A DNA stretch of 64,000 bases from Rickettsia bellii RML369-C (GTDB lineage Bacteria; Pseudomonadota; Alphaproteobacteria; Rickettsiales; Rickettsiaceae). Made by a program: the position numbers and the translations under genes. The DNA lies in the NCBI RefSeq assembly GCF_000012385.1, contig NC_007940.1, forward strand, positions 806,001 to 870,000, given 5' to 3'. Below, in pieces: positions 37,256 through 47,223 of the stretch; positions within the stretch are counted from its first letter, which is position 1; each line of letters starts with the position of its first letter. A model generated the notes under the pieces. The model was not told the origin of the DNA. It made no database searches and was given only the letters and a program-made list of their open reading frames with translations.

Positions 37256-39892
37256 TTAATGGTTAACTAAATCAGTTGCCTCTGTAGTTGTTTGCTGAGG
37301 TATTAGCAATTTTTTTAATTCATTACTATTAAAGGTCTTTTTAGGAGCAAACATATTTCCTTGTATTTTCAAACTAAGATTGCTTAAAATACTTTTATCT
37401 GCATTAGAACTAGTATTTTTTGGATCAGGTTTAACAAGGCTAGACGGAATATAAAAAGATAGAATATTAGATGAATCCATATCAAAATTATATATATTAA
37501 CTGCAAAAGATGCAGCCCCTGTACTGTACTGGGTAACAAAATTTATATCTTTTAAAAGAGCAATGCCTTTTTGTAAGTCAATATTACCACTTATACCCGT
37601 AATTCTTTGTTGTCCTGTCGTTATAGCACTATTTATATCTTTATCAAGATTCGATACATTATAATCATAATTATTAATTTTCTGTATGAAAGAATCAATA
37701 TTAAAGTTATTAACCGTGATAACATTTATAGCAAACTGTGATTTACTAGTAAGGTTATATAGTTGATTTTGCAGGGTATTGCCGTTAGTGGAAAAACTAC
37801 CGCTAATACTTATTTCACCTTCTGAAGCAGCAAATATTTTAGGTAAGAGTGCTGAAGTTTTATCTAAATCTATTGTATTTAATGCATACACAAAATTAAG
37901 AGAGTAAGGATCCAACAAAATATTACCACTACCTTGCAATTTACCACCTAATAGTTCTGCTTCAATATTATTGAATTGTAGTAAATTATTATTATTTACT
38001 GCATAGAATTTAACATTTTTTAGTACTAAATCATTTTGCGACAAGCTAGATAAATTACCATATATTTGTAACGTAACTTTATCTAAACTATAATCATTTA
38101 CTAATTTATTTCTTAAATCAAGTAACTTTGCAGGTGATAATAAATCAGTACTTAAACTACCATCTTTAATTTCGACAGTTAAAGATGGTAATACGCTGGA
38201 AGCATCCAAATTCCAGCTAGTTGATAAGTAGCTATTATTTGTTTTTAAATCTAGATTACTAATTTTTACACTAGCTGGTGAAATTTTAGCAAGTAGATTC
38301 ATCTTATCAAAGATTTGATTATTATATTTAACACCATCTACTAAAATATCTAAATTAATTGTATAGGGATTTGTTCTAATTGGGATAAATTTACTTGGAT
38401 AATCTAGGCTTTTCATATCCTTAGTCAAGCCTTGCACAAATTCGATAAAAGGTGAAATTACTGGATAACTATTTTTTGTTAAATCAAGCGAAGATATACT
38501 AAGTGTAGCATTTAAATGAGGTGTTTGAGCAATAAATTTACCAGAAAAATTTCCTGACAGACTTAAATTATCTGTTTTTAGCGATAAATCTTTAAAAAAC
38601 AAATCTATCAGAGTTAATTTTAACTCAGACGATAGAGTAAATGGTATAGCATCTTTAACTGTGATATCAGCAAATCCTAATATATTTAGTAAAGAATTAA
38701 AATCGTTATGCTTTAAATATATTTGTCCATCAAACATACTTCTGATAGAATTCTGCGTTACATTACCTAGAAGCTTAAACTCACCATCTGGTTTAATACT
38801 TCCTAAGCATTCATCTATTTTTAAAGTACCTTTTGATAAGCTAGAAGTAAACGTTACTTTCTCCAATGTATTATTATTACTTAAAATTACTTCATCAATT
38901 ACAATATTGATCTTAAGCAACTTATCAGCAAAAATAAATCTAATATTTGATGGAGCAGTATTAAATGTTACCGAAGTATTTGAAGAAACTATTGAATTTA
39001 AATCTATTTTAGAAAAATTTAAATTAACAGTGCCAGTAGTATTATCATTTTTAGCAATACTAATAACACCACCTCCCGTAATAAATTGTGATTCTACAAC
39101 TATATCTTTTAGCTCTACTGCATCTTCCGAATTTAAAATATTAAATTTAATATTTACTACATCTGTTTGATTCAGCTTATTTAAAATATGGCTTAAATCC
39201 GGTAGTATGTTATACATTGCTAACGCTAGGTTTTTGATATTATATTCACCACTACCACTATCAAGCTTAAAATCTTTATAAATTTGTGATAATTTAAAAT
39301 TATAATCTTTATTATCAATATCAAAGCTAAAATTTACTATATTCTCATTCTTATTAATTGAGCCTGAAATTGTGCCTAACTCGTTGTTTGTAGTTTTAAA
39401 TATATAATTAGATGCTAAATTTTCCTTTTTTAATGAACAATTAGAAAAGTTTAAAATGGAATAATCTTGTTTATTAATAATATTGAGGTTCGTAATATTA
39501 AGATTTATATTTTGCAGTTTATATTTAAAAAACTTATCTATTAGCTCTTCGTTATTATAAATATTGAGCATCTTAGAATCTGCATAAATCTTAGCATCTA
39601 ATATTTCTAATCTACTAATTTGAGGGCTAAATTTTATAAGCGACCAGAATGAGAAATAGACTTTAACTTCTTCTAAATCTAATTTTCCTTCTTCCTTTAT
39701 CGATTCAATAGCTAAATAAGGTATTGGGAATTTATTTATCTTTATTTTTCCGATATTCTCATTGGCAATTCCTAAGCGATTAGTGAAATTACTCGCAACA
39801 GAGTTATAATTAACTAAAGACAATGCACCAAAAAAAAGAAATAGTAATAAGGAGCAAGAAATTATTATGCCAGCAATTATTTTTTTTATCAT
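37256..39892 (-). CDS. AsmA-family protein
   Basis: 878 residues with an N-terminal membrane anchor (about 5-27), then a very long beta-strand-rich periplasmic part. The C-terminal piece (ISGSFSTNG, SKSQFAINVITVNNFNID, ITTGQQRITGISGNIDLQKGIALLKDINF) matches the AsmA C-terminal domain. AsmA-like proteins are bridge-like lipid transfer proteins between inner and outer membrane. The frame is intact. Confidence 0.85.
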   Translation of the reverse strand: MIKKIIAGIIISCSLLLFLFFGALSLVNYNSVASNFTNRLGIANENIGKIKINKFPIPYLAIESIKEEGKLDLEEVKVYFSFWSLIKFSPQISRLEILDAKIYADSKMLNIYNNEELIDKFFKYKLQNINLNITNLNIINKQDYSILNFSNCSLKKENLASNYIFKTTNNELGTISGSINKNENIVNFSFDIDNKDYNFKLSQIYKDFKLDSGSGEYNIKNLALAMYNILPDLSHILNKLNQTDVVNIKFNILNSEDAVELKDIVVESQFITGGGVISIAKNDNTTGTVNLNFSKIDLNSIVSSNTSVTFNTAPSNIRFIFADKLLKINIVIDEVILSNNNTLEKVTFTSSLSKGTLKIDECLGSIKPDGEFKLLGNVTQNSIRSMFDGQIYLKHNDFNSLLNILGFADITVKDAIPFTLSSELKLTLIDLFFKDLSLKTDNLSLSGNFSGKFIAQTPHLNATLSISSLDLTKNSYPVISPFIEFVQGLTKDMKSLDYPSKFIPIRTNPYTINLDILVDGVKYNNQIFDKMNLLAKISPASVKISNLDLKTNNSYLSTSWNLDASSVLPSLTVEIKDGSLSTDLLSPAKLLDLRNKLVNDYSLDKVTLQIYGNLSSLSQNDLVLKNVKFYAVNNNNLLQFNNIEAELLGGKLQGSGNILLDPYSLNFVYALNTIDLDKTSALLPKIFAASEGEISISGSFSTNGNTLQNQLYNLTSKSQFAINVITVNNFNIDSFIQKINNYDYNVSNLDKDINSAITTGQQRITGISGNIDLQKGIALLKDINFVTQYSTGAASFAVNIYNFDMDSSNILSFYIPSSLVKPDPKNTSSNADKSILSNLSLKIQGNMFAPKKTFNSNELKKLLIPQQTTTEATDLVNH

Positions 39893-39920
39893 ATAAATCT
39901 AATAAAATGAACAAAAAATA

Positions 39921-40048
39921 GATAGACGAAGTTTTATTTGGAAAAGAGCAAGGCGTCTTGAAGCTGATAACCGCAGCGTATACTTAATATAGTTACGGAT
40001 TATCAGCAAAAGACAACGTAGCCAATTTTTCAAATAAAACGAGTATAT
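39921..40048. repeat. RPE, long family (gtatac-ended)
   Basis: From gatagacgaagttttatttg to caaataaaacgagtatat, close to the copy at 5424-5549. It lies in the divergent gap between the AsmA-like gene and rimM, so it may affect both promoters. Confidence 0.88.
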
Positions 40049-40110
40049 ATCTATAAAAAATTATTTAAATATATTATTATATATAACTAGCAAAAATTAA
40101 AGGTAAATTA

Positions 40111-40611
40111 ATGGATTCCTTAGAAAATTTAATTCTAGTCGGTGTAATAAAATCATGTCATGGGATTAAAGGACATATAATTTTAAGATCTTTTACTGAT
40201 CCTACTGTAAAAATAACTGAAAGGGAATTAGTAAACGAATCAGGCGAGAAAGTAAATATTAATCTAATTAAACAAAATTCTAAAGGTGAATTAATTTGTC
40301 AGTTTAATGATATATCTACTCGGAATGAAGCAGCAAATTTAAAAGGCTATAAATTATTTTGTTTACGTTCAAGTTTGCCAAAACTAGAAGAAGACGAGTT
40401 TTATATAACTGATTTAAATAACTTACCAATATTAGATAATAATCATACTGAAATCGGTAAAATTAAAAATATTCTCAATTTTGGTGCTGGTGATATAATA
40501 GAAGTAGAATTTTTAGATAAAACAACTGAATTATTACCTTTTAACAAAGATTTCTTCCCTATTATAACTAAGGATTATGCCATTTTAAATTATAAGAGGG
40601 ATGAATTATAA
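40111..40611 (+). CDS. rimM: Ribosome maturation factor RimM
   Basis: 166 residues with the N-terminal RimM barrel ([24 protein letters not shown]) and the C-terminal PRC-like domain ([25 protein letters not shown]). It assists 30S head maturation around S19. A palindromic repeat follows directly after the stop. Confidence 0.95.
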   Translation: MDSLENLILVGVIKSCHGIKGHIILRSFTDPTVKITERELVNESGEKVNINLIKQNSKGELICQFNDISTRNEAANLKGYKLFCLRSSLPKLEEDEFYITDLNNLPILDNNHTEIGKIKNILNFGAGDIIEVEFLDKTTELLPFNKDFFPIITKDYAILNYKRDEL

Positions 40612-40775
40612 TGTCATTGCGAGCTGACTTTGCTGCGTGTATCGAAAAGCACCATCAGTGTCATCCCGTGATTTATGAACTAGAGCCAGTTAAAAATACT
40701 AATTTTATTAGTATTTTTTATTATTTTCTGGATCTAGTTCCCAAGCAACGACACCGAGGGTGTTTTCTATCCACG
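40612..40775. repeat. Composite of RPE copies
   Basis: A short gtcattgcgag end, then a cccgtg-type element (tgtcatcccgtgatttatg, 40660 onward) with tggatctagttcccaag and a tail acaccgagggtg. It lies between the convergent rimM and sca4. Confidence 0.8.
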
Positions 40776-40796
40776 TTACAACTCTAAAAATTTACA

Positions 40797-43700
40797 TCAT
40801 GGAAATGATTGTCCTTTTTTATTATTAGGAGCTTTGACATTGGATATTGTAGGATTTTCTAACTGTATAGCACTTTTTGCATCCGTCAATTTTGCCATAA
40901 TTGCTACATTATCTTTAATATTAACTTTATCTTTTCCTACAACCATTTTAGCTCTTTCAATATCCGGTTCATCTCTACTTACAGGCTTTAACTCAGACTT
41001 TCCTGATAAAGTTCTTACATCTTCTGTTTTATCTTGAGATTGTCCTGAAACAGCTGCTCCTCTTTTTTCCACCTGTTCTTGTAATAAATTATCTATAGCT
41101 TTTAAACGAGCATCTTTAGATAAATCTTTATTATCAATTAAATTAGCCTGTATGAAATCTAACTGATCTTTAGTAGAAGATTTTTCATTAAACTTTTCAG
41201 TTAAATCTTTAGCTTGCTTTTCTGATTCAGCTTTCTTTTCTTCATTAGTTTTAAGATTTCTGCGTTCATCAAGAAGACTACGGAGGTTATTAACTTTTTT
41301 ACTTATAAATTGAGATATATCATTTAACCTACTTGAAGTTTCTTGTACAACTTTTTCTTCTTCAGAGACTATAGGTTTTTCTGTTTGTTCTTTTGACTGT
41401 TTTGATGTATCATCAACAGGTCCTTTTTCAAATCCAGGCTCAGCAGCTTTATTAAGATTTCCCAAAGCCTCCATTGTTTCTCTTGCAGCTTTAACTATAT
41501 CTTTCTCTGGTTTATCTTGTTCTAAATCTTGTCCTTTTAAACCTTGAGTTAAATTCTGCATTTCCCTTTCTAATATTGCTTCGTTTGCTATGTTTTCAAG
41601 AGTAGATTTCTCTTCAGGTACAGCGTTAGCTTTAATGCTTTTAACAACACCTTGAGTTATTTCAGGACTTTCATTTCCTATACCCTTATGAATTCCATCA
41701 ATCAGACCTTTAGTCATTAGTTCTTTATCTTTCAGTTCAGCGGTGCTTTTTATAATTCCATCTTCTGCAAATGAAGCAATAGTAGCTTTCTCTGGTATAG
41801 ACATGTCTTTATGACTAGCTATAGCCTCACCCACAACTTCAATAATACCTACTTTATCCTTAATGCTTAAAGGACTTTGAGCAACTTCTTTTGTAATACC
41901 TTCAACTATTTCACCTTTTATTTCCGCTTTAGCTGGACCATCTAAAACATCTGTGGTGATAGTTTTTATTGCATCCGTCTTTTTTACAGCATCAGATAAA
42001 GGATCATATAAAATACCGTTTACTTTTTTTATTGTTTCTTCTGCTGCTTGCTTTTCTTTAATTTTATCTAAATTTTGCTGTATTAATTGTTGCTGTTCTG
42101 GACTTAGAATTCCTGCTTCTCTAGCTTTATCTAGTACATCACTTTTTAATTGACTTTTTTCTGGAGCATCATGCTTAGAAGCTTCTATTACATTGCTTAT
42201 TACTTCAAATATCTCTCCTTTTTCGTCTTTATTCAGGTTACTATCTAATACAGCATCAGTTATGCCATTAATAGCCTGCAATCTTACATCTGACGTATTA
42301 AGCTCTAAAGCAGAGTCAGTTATCTTTCCTACTATTTGTTTTTTAGCAGCTTGACTTAAACTATCTTGATCTAGAGCAACAGATGTTATTCCTCCAAGCA
42401 ATTTTGCTTTTTCTGGTTCTGATAAAACATTATCATTATTTATTGTGTCTAATATTTTACCTATACCCTCTACCCTTACCTCTTCAGGAAGCTCTTTATT
42501 ACTTAATACATTTTCAGCTAAAGTATTAATTCCTGCTTGTTTTTGGTCAACGTTTGCTTCTTTCTCTCCTAAGATTTTCTCTGCTACCTCACCAATTAAA
42601 CCAGCTGGCTCATTTTCATTTTTTAAATCTTTATTTAACTGATCTAATAAATTCTGCATAGCTTGCGATAAGCCTACTGCTGCATCAACTATTCCTTGTG
42701 GTTGTGGCTGTAAAATCTCAGCTTGTTGTGGTTGTGGCATTTGTGAAACCACAGGCTTTTGCCCTGAACTAAGAGGTGTTACAGGAGGTATTTGATTGGA
42801 AGCTATCCCCGATTGAGGTTCAGGTATTTCTGTATTTTTAGTTTCAATAGGCTTTTCATTTGCTGGATCTATTTGCTGCGAAGATACAGATTTTTCACCT
42901 CCTTGAACTCTATAAATATCTTGTTCTATAGTTTGTGAAACATCAACGCCCTGCCCTTTATTTACTGCAACCTCTTTCATCATAGCTTCATATTTGCCTC
43001 GTGTTACAGGCAACGTATAAATTTCTCCGCCATGCTCTATATAACCTACTGCATTTTCATCTTTTCCCATAAATTTTATAGGTTGCGGTGAGCTTACTTC
43101 TTTGAGTTTAGGAGTGCCATCAGGATGCGGATCTGCTTCATAGTGAGCAGTAAAACGGAGTGCATTATTAGATTTACCCTCTTTATTTTGTGCAACAAGC
43201 GATAAATGCATCGTACCACTTTTGCCCTCAAGATCTATAGGAAAGTCTATCGTTCTATATGAATTAACTGTAACTGCAGTACCATCCTGCTTATAGACAG
43301 TCATCGGGGCAGTTTTATGAGTTTTTTCGGCTAACGTACAAATTTCTTCACCGGCATCATTTTTAATTACTGTTGATCTAAGATCGCCTGCACTTACTTG
43401 ATTTTCCCATTGCATTGACCTAAATCCGCCAACATATTTATTGGCATATTCTTGTCTAATGTTTTCATATTGCCCTTTAAACTGCTCATCAGATAAAGCT
43501 TTATCATATAAACCTTGTCTTTCCCCCGCATTAAGGTTTGCTAGAAATTGTCTGAATTTTTCTTGATCTTTTGCTTCTTCTGAGTAAGCAGGATCATTAT
43601 TAAGATATTTTCTTAATAACTCTTCTTGTTCTTCTTTAATTTTATTTTCATGATAAACTTCTGCACTATGTGATGCATGAACATTCTTATAGCCTGCTAT

Positions 43701-44165
43701 TTCTATATTTTCTAATCCCTTTTTAAGCTCAGGATTTTCTAAAGCTTTATCGTATAGTTCTTTTTTATTTGGATCTTCATTTAAAGTTCTTAAAAAATCT
43801 CTAAATTTTTCATCACTTTCAAAATTAGACTTTAGATCAGGATTTTCTGCATTTTCTTTTAGCAACTGATTTCTTATTAAATCACGCTGCTTTTCTAGAA
43901 TTTCCTTTCGAATAGCTTCAGTTATTGGATCTATAAAGCCATCTCCTGATATACCTCCTGCTAAAGCACTAGCTGAAAGCGAAGATGTTGGTATGCTACT
44001 CGCATTTGTAGCATCAGCACCACTAATAAAAATACTATCTCCCTCAGATTCAAACAATTCTTGCTCTTGTCTTGTTTGTTCTTGCTTTTCTGCTTCAGTG
44101 AACTCTTTATTTGCTATTGGATCAAACTCCTTTATAATTTCTTCTACATTAGGATCTTTACTCAT
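40797..44165 (-). CDS. sca4: Sca4, 120-kDa cytoplasmic antigen (PS120 / gene D)
   Basis: 1122 residues without a signal peptide. The blocks IEIAGYKNVH, MQWENQVSAGDLRSTVIKND and YIEHGGEIYTLPVTRGKYEAMM are those of Sca4, the secreted rickettsial protein that binds vinculin during cell-to-cell spread. A long helical region (about 490-950) with repeated units of type IVEGITKEV/AINGITDAV follows. It is longer than the roughly 1020 residues of Sca4 proteins I know of. Part of the excess is a second copy of an N-terminal helical unit (residues about 97-160 and 170-232). A strong ribosome site (ggagg) precedes ATG 44165. Confidence 0.95.
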   Translation of the reverse strand: MSKDPNVEEIIKEFDPIANKEFTEAEKQEQTRQEQELFESEGDSIFISGADATNASSIPTSSLSASALAGGISGDGFIDPITEAIRKEILEKQRDLIRNQLLKENAENPDLKSNFESDEKFRDFLRTLNEDPNKKELYDKALENPELKKGLENIEIAGYKNVHASHSAEVYHENKIKEEQEELLRKYLNNDPAYSEEAKDQEKFRQFLANLNAGERQGLYDKALSDEQFKGQYENIRQEYANKYVGGFRSMQWENQVSAGDLRSTVIKNDAGEEICTLAEKTHKTAPMTVYKQDGTAVTVNSYRTIDFPIDLEGKSGTMHLSLVAQNKEGKSNNALRFTAHYEADPHPDGTPKLKEVSSPQPIKFMGKDENAVGYIEHGGEIYTLPVTRGKYEAMMKEVAVNKGQGVDVSQTIEQDIYRVQGGEKSVSSQQIDPANEKPIETKNTEIPEPQSGIASNQIPPVTPLSSGQKPVVSQMPQPQQAEILQPQPQGIVDAAVGLSQAMQNLLDQLNKDLKNENEPAGLIGEVAEKILGEKEANVDQKQAGINTLAENVLSNKELPEEVRVEGIGKILDTINNDNVLSEPEKAKLLGGITSVALDQDSLSQAAKKQIVGKITDSALELNTSDVRLQAINGITDAVLDSNLNKDEKGEIFEVISNVIEASKHDAPEKSQLKSDVLDKAREAGILSPEQQQLIQQNLDKIKEKQAAEETIKKVNGILYDPLSDAVKKTDAIKTITTDVLDGPAKAEIKGEIVEGITKEVAQSPLSIKDKVGIIEVVGEAIASHKDMSIPEKATIASFAEDGIIKSTAELKDKELMTKGLIDGIHKGIGNESPEITQGVVKSIKANAVPEEKSTLENIANEAILEREMQNLTQGLKGQDLEQDKPEKDIVKAARETMEALGNLNKAAEPGFEKGPVDDTSKQSKEQTEKPIVSEEEKVVQETSSRLNDISQFISKKVNNLRSLLDERRNLKTNEEKKAESEKQAKDLTEKFNEKSSTKDQLDFIQANLIDNKDLSKDARLKAIDNLLQEQVEKRGAAVSGQSQDKTEDVRTLSGKSELKPVSRDEPDIERAKMVVGKDKVNIKDNVAIMAKLTDAKSAIQLENPTISNVKAPNNKKGQSFP

Positions 44166-44242
44166 AAAACCTCCAGGCTATATTTTAAATTACATTAATT
44201 CTAATAATAGTTTGCTAGTAATAGCAAGAAAAAAATTGTTTT

Positions 44243-45805
44243 TTATTGAGAAAATTTAACAGATTTTTTATATTCTTTGTTTAATTCTTTTACTGCCCAA
44301 AACCATATTAAACAGGTGATTATAAATATAAACATTAAACATACGGAAATAGATTGATAACTTGCAGAAGGTAAAATAATGAAAACTAAGGATTGCAAAA
44401 ATGCACTTCCTGATTTTCCAAGTTTTGTACCAAGCACGTCAGCAGCAGCTTTTCCTTTTATCTTTATTTCTTTATCTAATGGCACATAAGCCATTTCTTT
44501 TGTTGAATCAAATAAAGTATATTTACTTGACTTACTAAGCACGTTTTGAATAGCCCCAATTGTGATAGCAATTAAAGCTGGATCGGTAAGGATAAAGCTT
44601 GCTACTATTAAACCAGCAGAGCTTTCAAAATTATTAACAGCAAAAAATAATATACCTGTAGTAAAAACTATTATAGGAGTAATAATAGCTGCTGTAAACC
44701 AACCGAGTTTTCTAACTATATTTGAGCCAAGTACAACAAAAAGAATAGTAAACGCCCCCGTATAACTTAAATAATTACCGATAAAAGCAGCATATTCAGT
44801 CGGGGTTTTGTATATTTTAGTAGCTGCTGCTTTCCAAGGTCCTTCCACTAAATTTATAGCAATACCATAACAAATAAGTAAAGTTGCAATTAATCTAATA
44901 TGCCTTGATGAAAGGATCATCTGAAAGCTTTCGGCAATTGTCATGGTTTTTTTCTTTGCCTTAAAACGCAACAATGCCATATGTTCTTTATCTAGCACTT
45001 TGTGATTTAATAGCCAAAAAGTTTTAATACCTACTATCCCTAGAATCAATACTATGGTTAATATAATCTGCACGGAAAGAGTATGAAAAGACGCCTGTAG
45101 TGAAAATTTTGCGACTACATACTCATTAATATGACTTAAATTTTCTAAAAACTGTCCTGCTAAATAAATCCCTGTTTGGCTAAGTAATCCAAATAAAGGA
45201 TAAAATCTTTTCGATTCTTCAACAGTAGTTATATTATTTACAAATTGCCAAAAAAGTAGTGCAAAAGCTACATTTGGCCATAATTCAGCTATTATATAAA
45301 ATAGAGAAAAACTCCATTTCGATAAAAGCAAAATAAACCATTTTAAATTAGGCAGGCTTGCAATTAAATTTTGAGCAGTAGTTGGACTTAAATGTAATAT
45401 CTCATGATTCGGAAAAATAACATAAGCAAAAAGGGCAAAAAATGCTAAAAATATTGAAATGATCAGATAAAATATATTTTCTGCTTTCATTCTATTAACA
45501 AGCTTTACATAAATAGCCGTCATTAAAAAAGCACAAGGCATAACTCCCCAGAATTTTAGAAAGGAAATTGTTTCCGCTCCAATCATCGTAGTGACTATAC
45601 TATCTTTTAATGCTCTGATTAAATTTTGAATAAATAAAATACAAAACATTAACAAAGTAATGAATAAAAACTTTGAAAGCTCTTGGCGTTTTATTGGCCA
45701 AATATAGTCTGAAAATTTATTTATTAACTTGTTGATTTTATGAGGGGAATTATCTAAATTATGACTTGAAAAAGTATGGTTTGAATTATTTTGGTTAATT
45801 GTCAT
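44243..45805 (-). CDS. Tlc-type nucleotide (ATP/ADP) translocase
   Basis: 520 residues with about 12 membrane segments. Typical blocks are WPIKRQELSKFLFITLLMF (about 36-54), LIRALKDSIVTTMIGAETISFLKFWGVMP and KEMAYVPLDKEIKIKGKAAADVLGTKLGKSG. These are hallmarks of the obligate intracellular nucleotide transporter family. Rickettsia has five paralogs; from its position beside sca4, truB and pnp I think this is Tlc4, reported to carry CTP, UTP and GDP rather than ATP/ADP, but this is recall plus context. It diverges from truB with a 72-base promoter gap. Confidence 0.93.
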   Translation of the reverse strand: MTINQNNSNHTFSSHNLDNSPHKINKLINKFSDYIWPIKRQELSKFLFITLLMFCILFIQNLIRALKDSIVTTMIGAETISFLKFWGVMPCAFLMTAIYVKLVNRMKAENIFYLIISIFLAFFALFAYVIFPNHEILHLSPTTAQNLIASLPNLKWFILLLSKWSFSLFYIIAELWPNVAFALLFWQFVNNITTVEESKRFYPLFGLLSQTGIYLAGQFLENLSHINEYVVAKFSLQASFHTLSVQIILTIVLILGIVGIKTFWLLNHKVLDKEHMALLRFKAKKKTMTIAESFQMILSSRHIRLIATLLICYGIAINLVEGPWKAAATKIYKTPTEYAAFIGNYLSYTGAFTILFVVLGSNIVRKLGWFTAAIITPIIVFTTGILFFAVNNFESSAGLIVASFILTDPALIAITIGAIQNVLSKSSKYTLFDSTKEMAYVPLDKEIKIKGKAAADVLGTKLGKSGSAFLQSLVFIILPSASYQSISVCLMFIFIITCLIWFWAVKELNKEYKKSVKFSQ

Positions 45806-45877
45806 TGATTTTGGTCTAACCTAATTGGCTAGAATTATATATTATAGATTTTTTAAACCCACGTCAAGTTAAATTAG

Positions 45878-46759
45878 ATGAATAGTTATTGGTTAAATGT
45901 TTATAAGCCGAGAGGAATAAGCTCGGCTAAACTTGTAAGTATAATAAAAAAAGTACTTGGTAAAGTTAAAATAGGACATAGCGGCACTTTAGATGTCGAG
46001 GCGGAAGGAGTACTGCCTCTTGCTATAGGTGAAGCTACAAAATTAGTGCAAATGCTGATTGACGCTAAAAAAACCTATATTTTTACTGTAAAATTTGGTA
46101 AGCAAACCGATAGCGGTGACTATGCCGGCAAAGTAATAGCTATAACAGATTATATACCATCGAAAGAAAATGCCTATGCTATATGTTCTAAATTTATTGG
46201 TACTATAACACAAATCCCCCCTGCTTTTTCTGCTCTTAAAGTTAATGGAGTACGAGCATATAAATTAGCACGAGATGGTAAAGAAGTAGAACTAAAACCA
46301 CGTAATATAACAATTTATGATCTAAAATGTCTTAATTATGATGAACAAAATGCTACTGCTACCTACTACGCCGAATGCTCAAAAGGTACTTATATAAGGA
46401 CTTTAGCAGAAGATTTGGCATTGTCCTTGCAAAGTTTAGGATTTGTGATAGAATTACGCCGTACTCAAGTTGGGATATTTAAAGAAGAAAATTCTATTCG
46501 AATTGACTCTTTTAATGATATTACCAAACTTTCCCTTGAGGAAAAAAATATAAAGATAGAAGCAATACTGGACGACATCCTGGTTCTTGATGCTAACGAC
46601 GAGCAAGCACAAAAAATTAAATATGGTCAAAAATGCCTATTTGATTATGATAAAAACGTAGATTTTATGTGGGTTCGCTATAAGGGCGTTCTGCTTACGA
46701 TTGGTAGCTTAAATAAGAATTGCTTCCATTCTTTACGAGTATTTAATTTAACGCAATAG
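45878..46759 (+). CDS. truB: tRNA pseudouridine-55 synthase
   Basis: 293 residues. The catalytic aspartate is D39 in [20 protein letters not shown]. Further blocks are [17 protein letters not shown] and [15 protein letters not shown]. It makes pseudouridine 55 in tRNA. It lies 21 bases before rpsO, a common truB-rpsO-pnp order. Confidence 0.97.
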   Translation: MNSYWLNVYKPRGISSAKLVSIIKKVLGKVKIGHSGTLDVEAEGVLPLAIGEATKLVQMLIDAKKTYIFTVKFGKQTDSGDYAGKVIAITDYIPSKENAYAICSKFIGTITQIPPAFSALKVNGVRAYKLARDGKEVELKPRNITIYDLKCLNYDEQNATATYYAECSKGTYIRTLAEDLALSLQSLGFVIELRRTQVGIFKEENSIRIDSFNDITKLSLEEKNIKIEAILDDILVLDANDEQAQKIKYGQKCLFDYDKNVDFMWVRYKGVLLTIGSLNKNCFHSLRVFNLTQ

Positions 46760-46780
46760 ACTAATAAGGAGAAATTATCG

Positions 46781-47056
46781 ATGTCGATTACACAAGAACG
46801 TAAACAAGAATTAATTAAAAATTATGCTATAAATGATAATGATACAGGCTCAAGTGCAGTACAATGTGCTATTTTAACTGAGCGGATCAATAACTTAACT
46901 GAGCATTTTAAATCTAACCATAAAGATCATACCTCAAGAAGAGGGTTATTAATCTTAGTCGGACGCCGCCGTAGATTACTTAATTATATAAAGAAAAAAA
47001 ATGTAAGCGAGTATTTAGATTTAATAAGCAAGCTCGGTATTAGAAAAATTAAGTAA
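46781..47056 (+). CDS. rpsO: 30S ribosomal protein S15
   Basis: 91 residues, complete, with [18 protein letters not shown] and [20 protein letters not shown]. It is preceded by a strong ribosome site (aaggag, 46766-46771). It binds 16S rRNA in the central domain. Between it and pnp sits a palindromic repeat. Confidence 0.98.
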
Positions 47057-47087
47057 ATTCGTATCATCCATACGTGGATACCAAATC

Positions 47088-47186
47088 GTCATTGCGAGCG
47101 AATGAAATGAGCGTGGCAATCTCATGAAAAAGCACAAGACTCCTAAGATTGCCGCATCGAAACTTACAGTTTCTCCTCGCAATGAC
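47088..47186. repeat. RPE, gtcattgcgag family, between rpsO and pnp
   Basis: Starts cgtcattgcgagcgaatg and ends tctcctcgcaatgacgc with internal gcaatctcatg / agattgccgc arms. It replaces the intergenic region where other bacteria hold the pnp leader, so it may act as an RNA hairpin in the rpsO-pnp transcript. Confidence 0.82.
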
Positions 47187-47223
47187 GCAAAACACTAAAA
47201 TACAAATTAAGAGATATATATAG

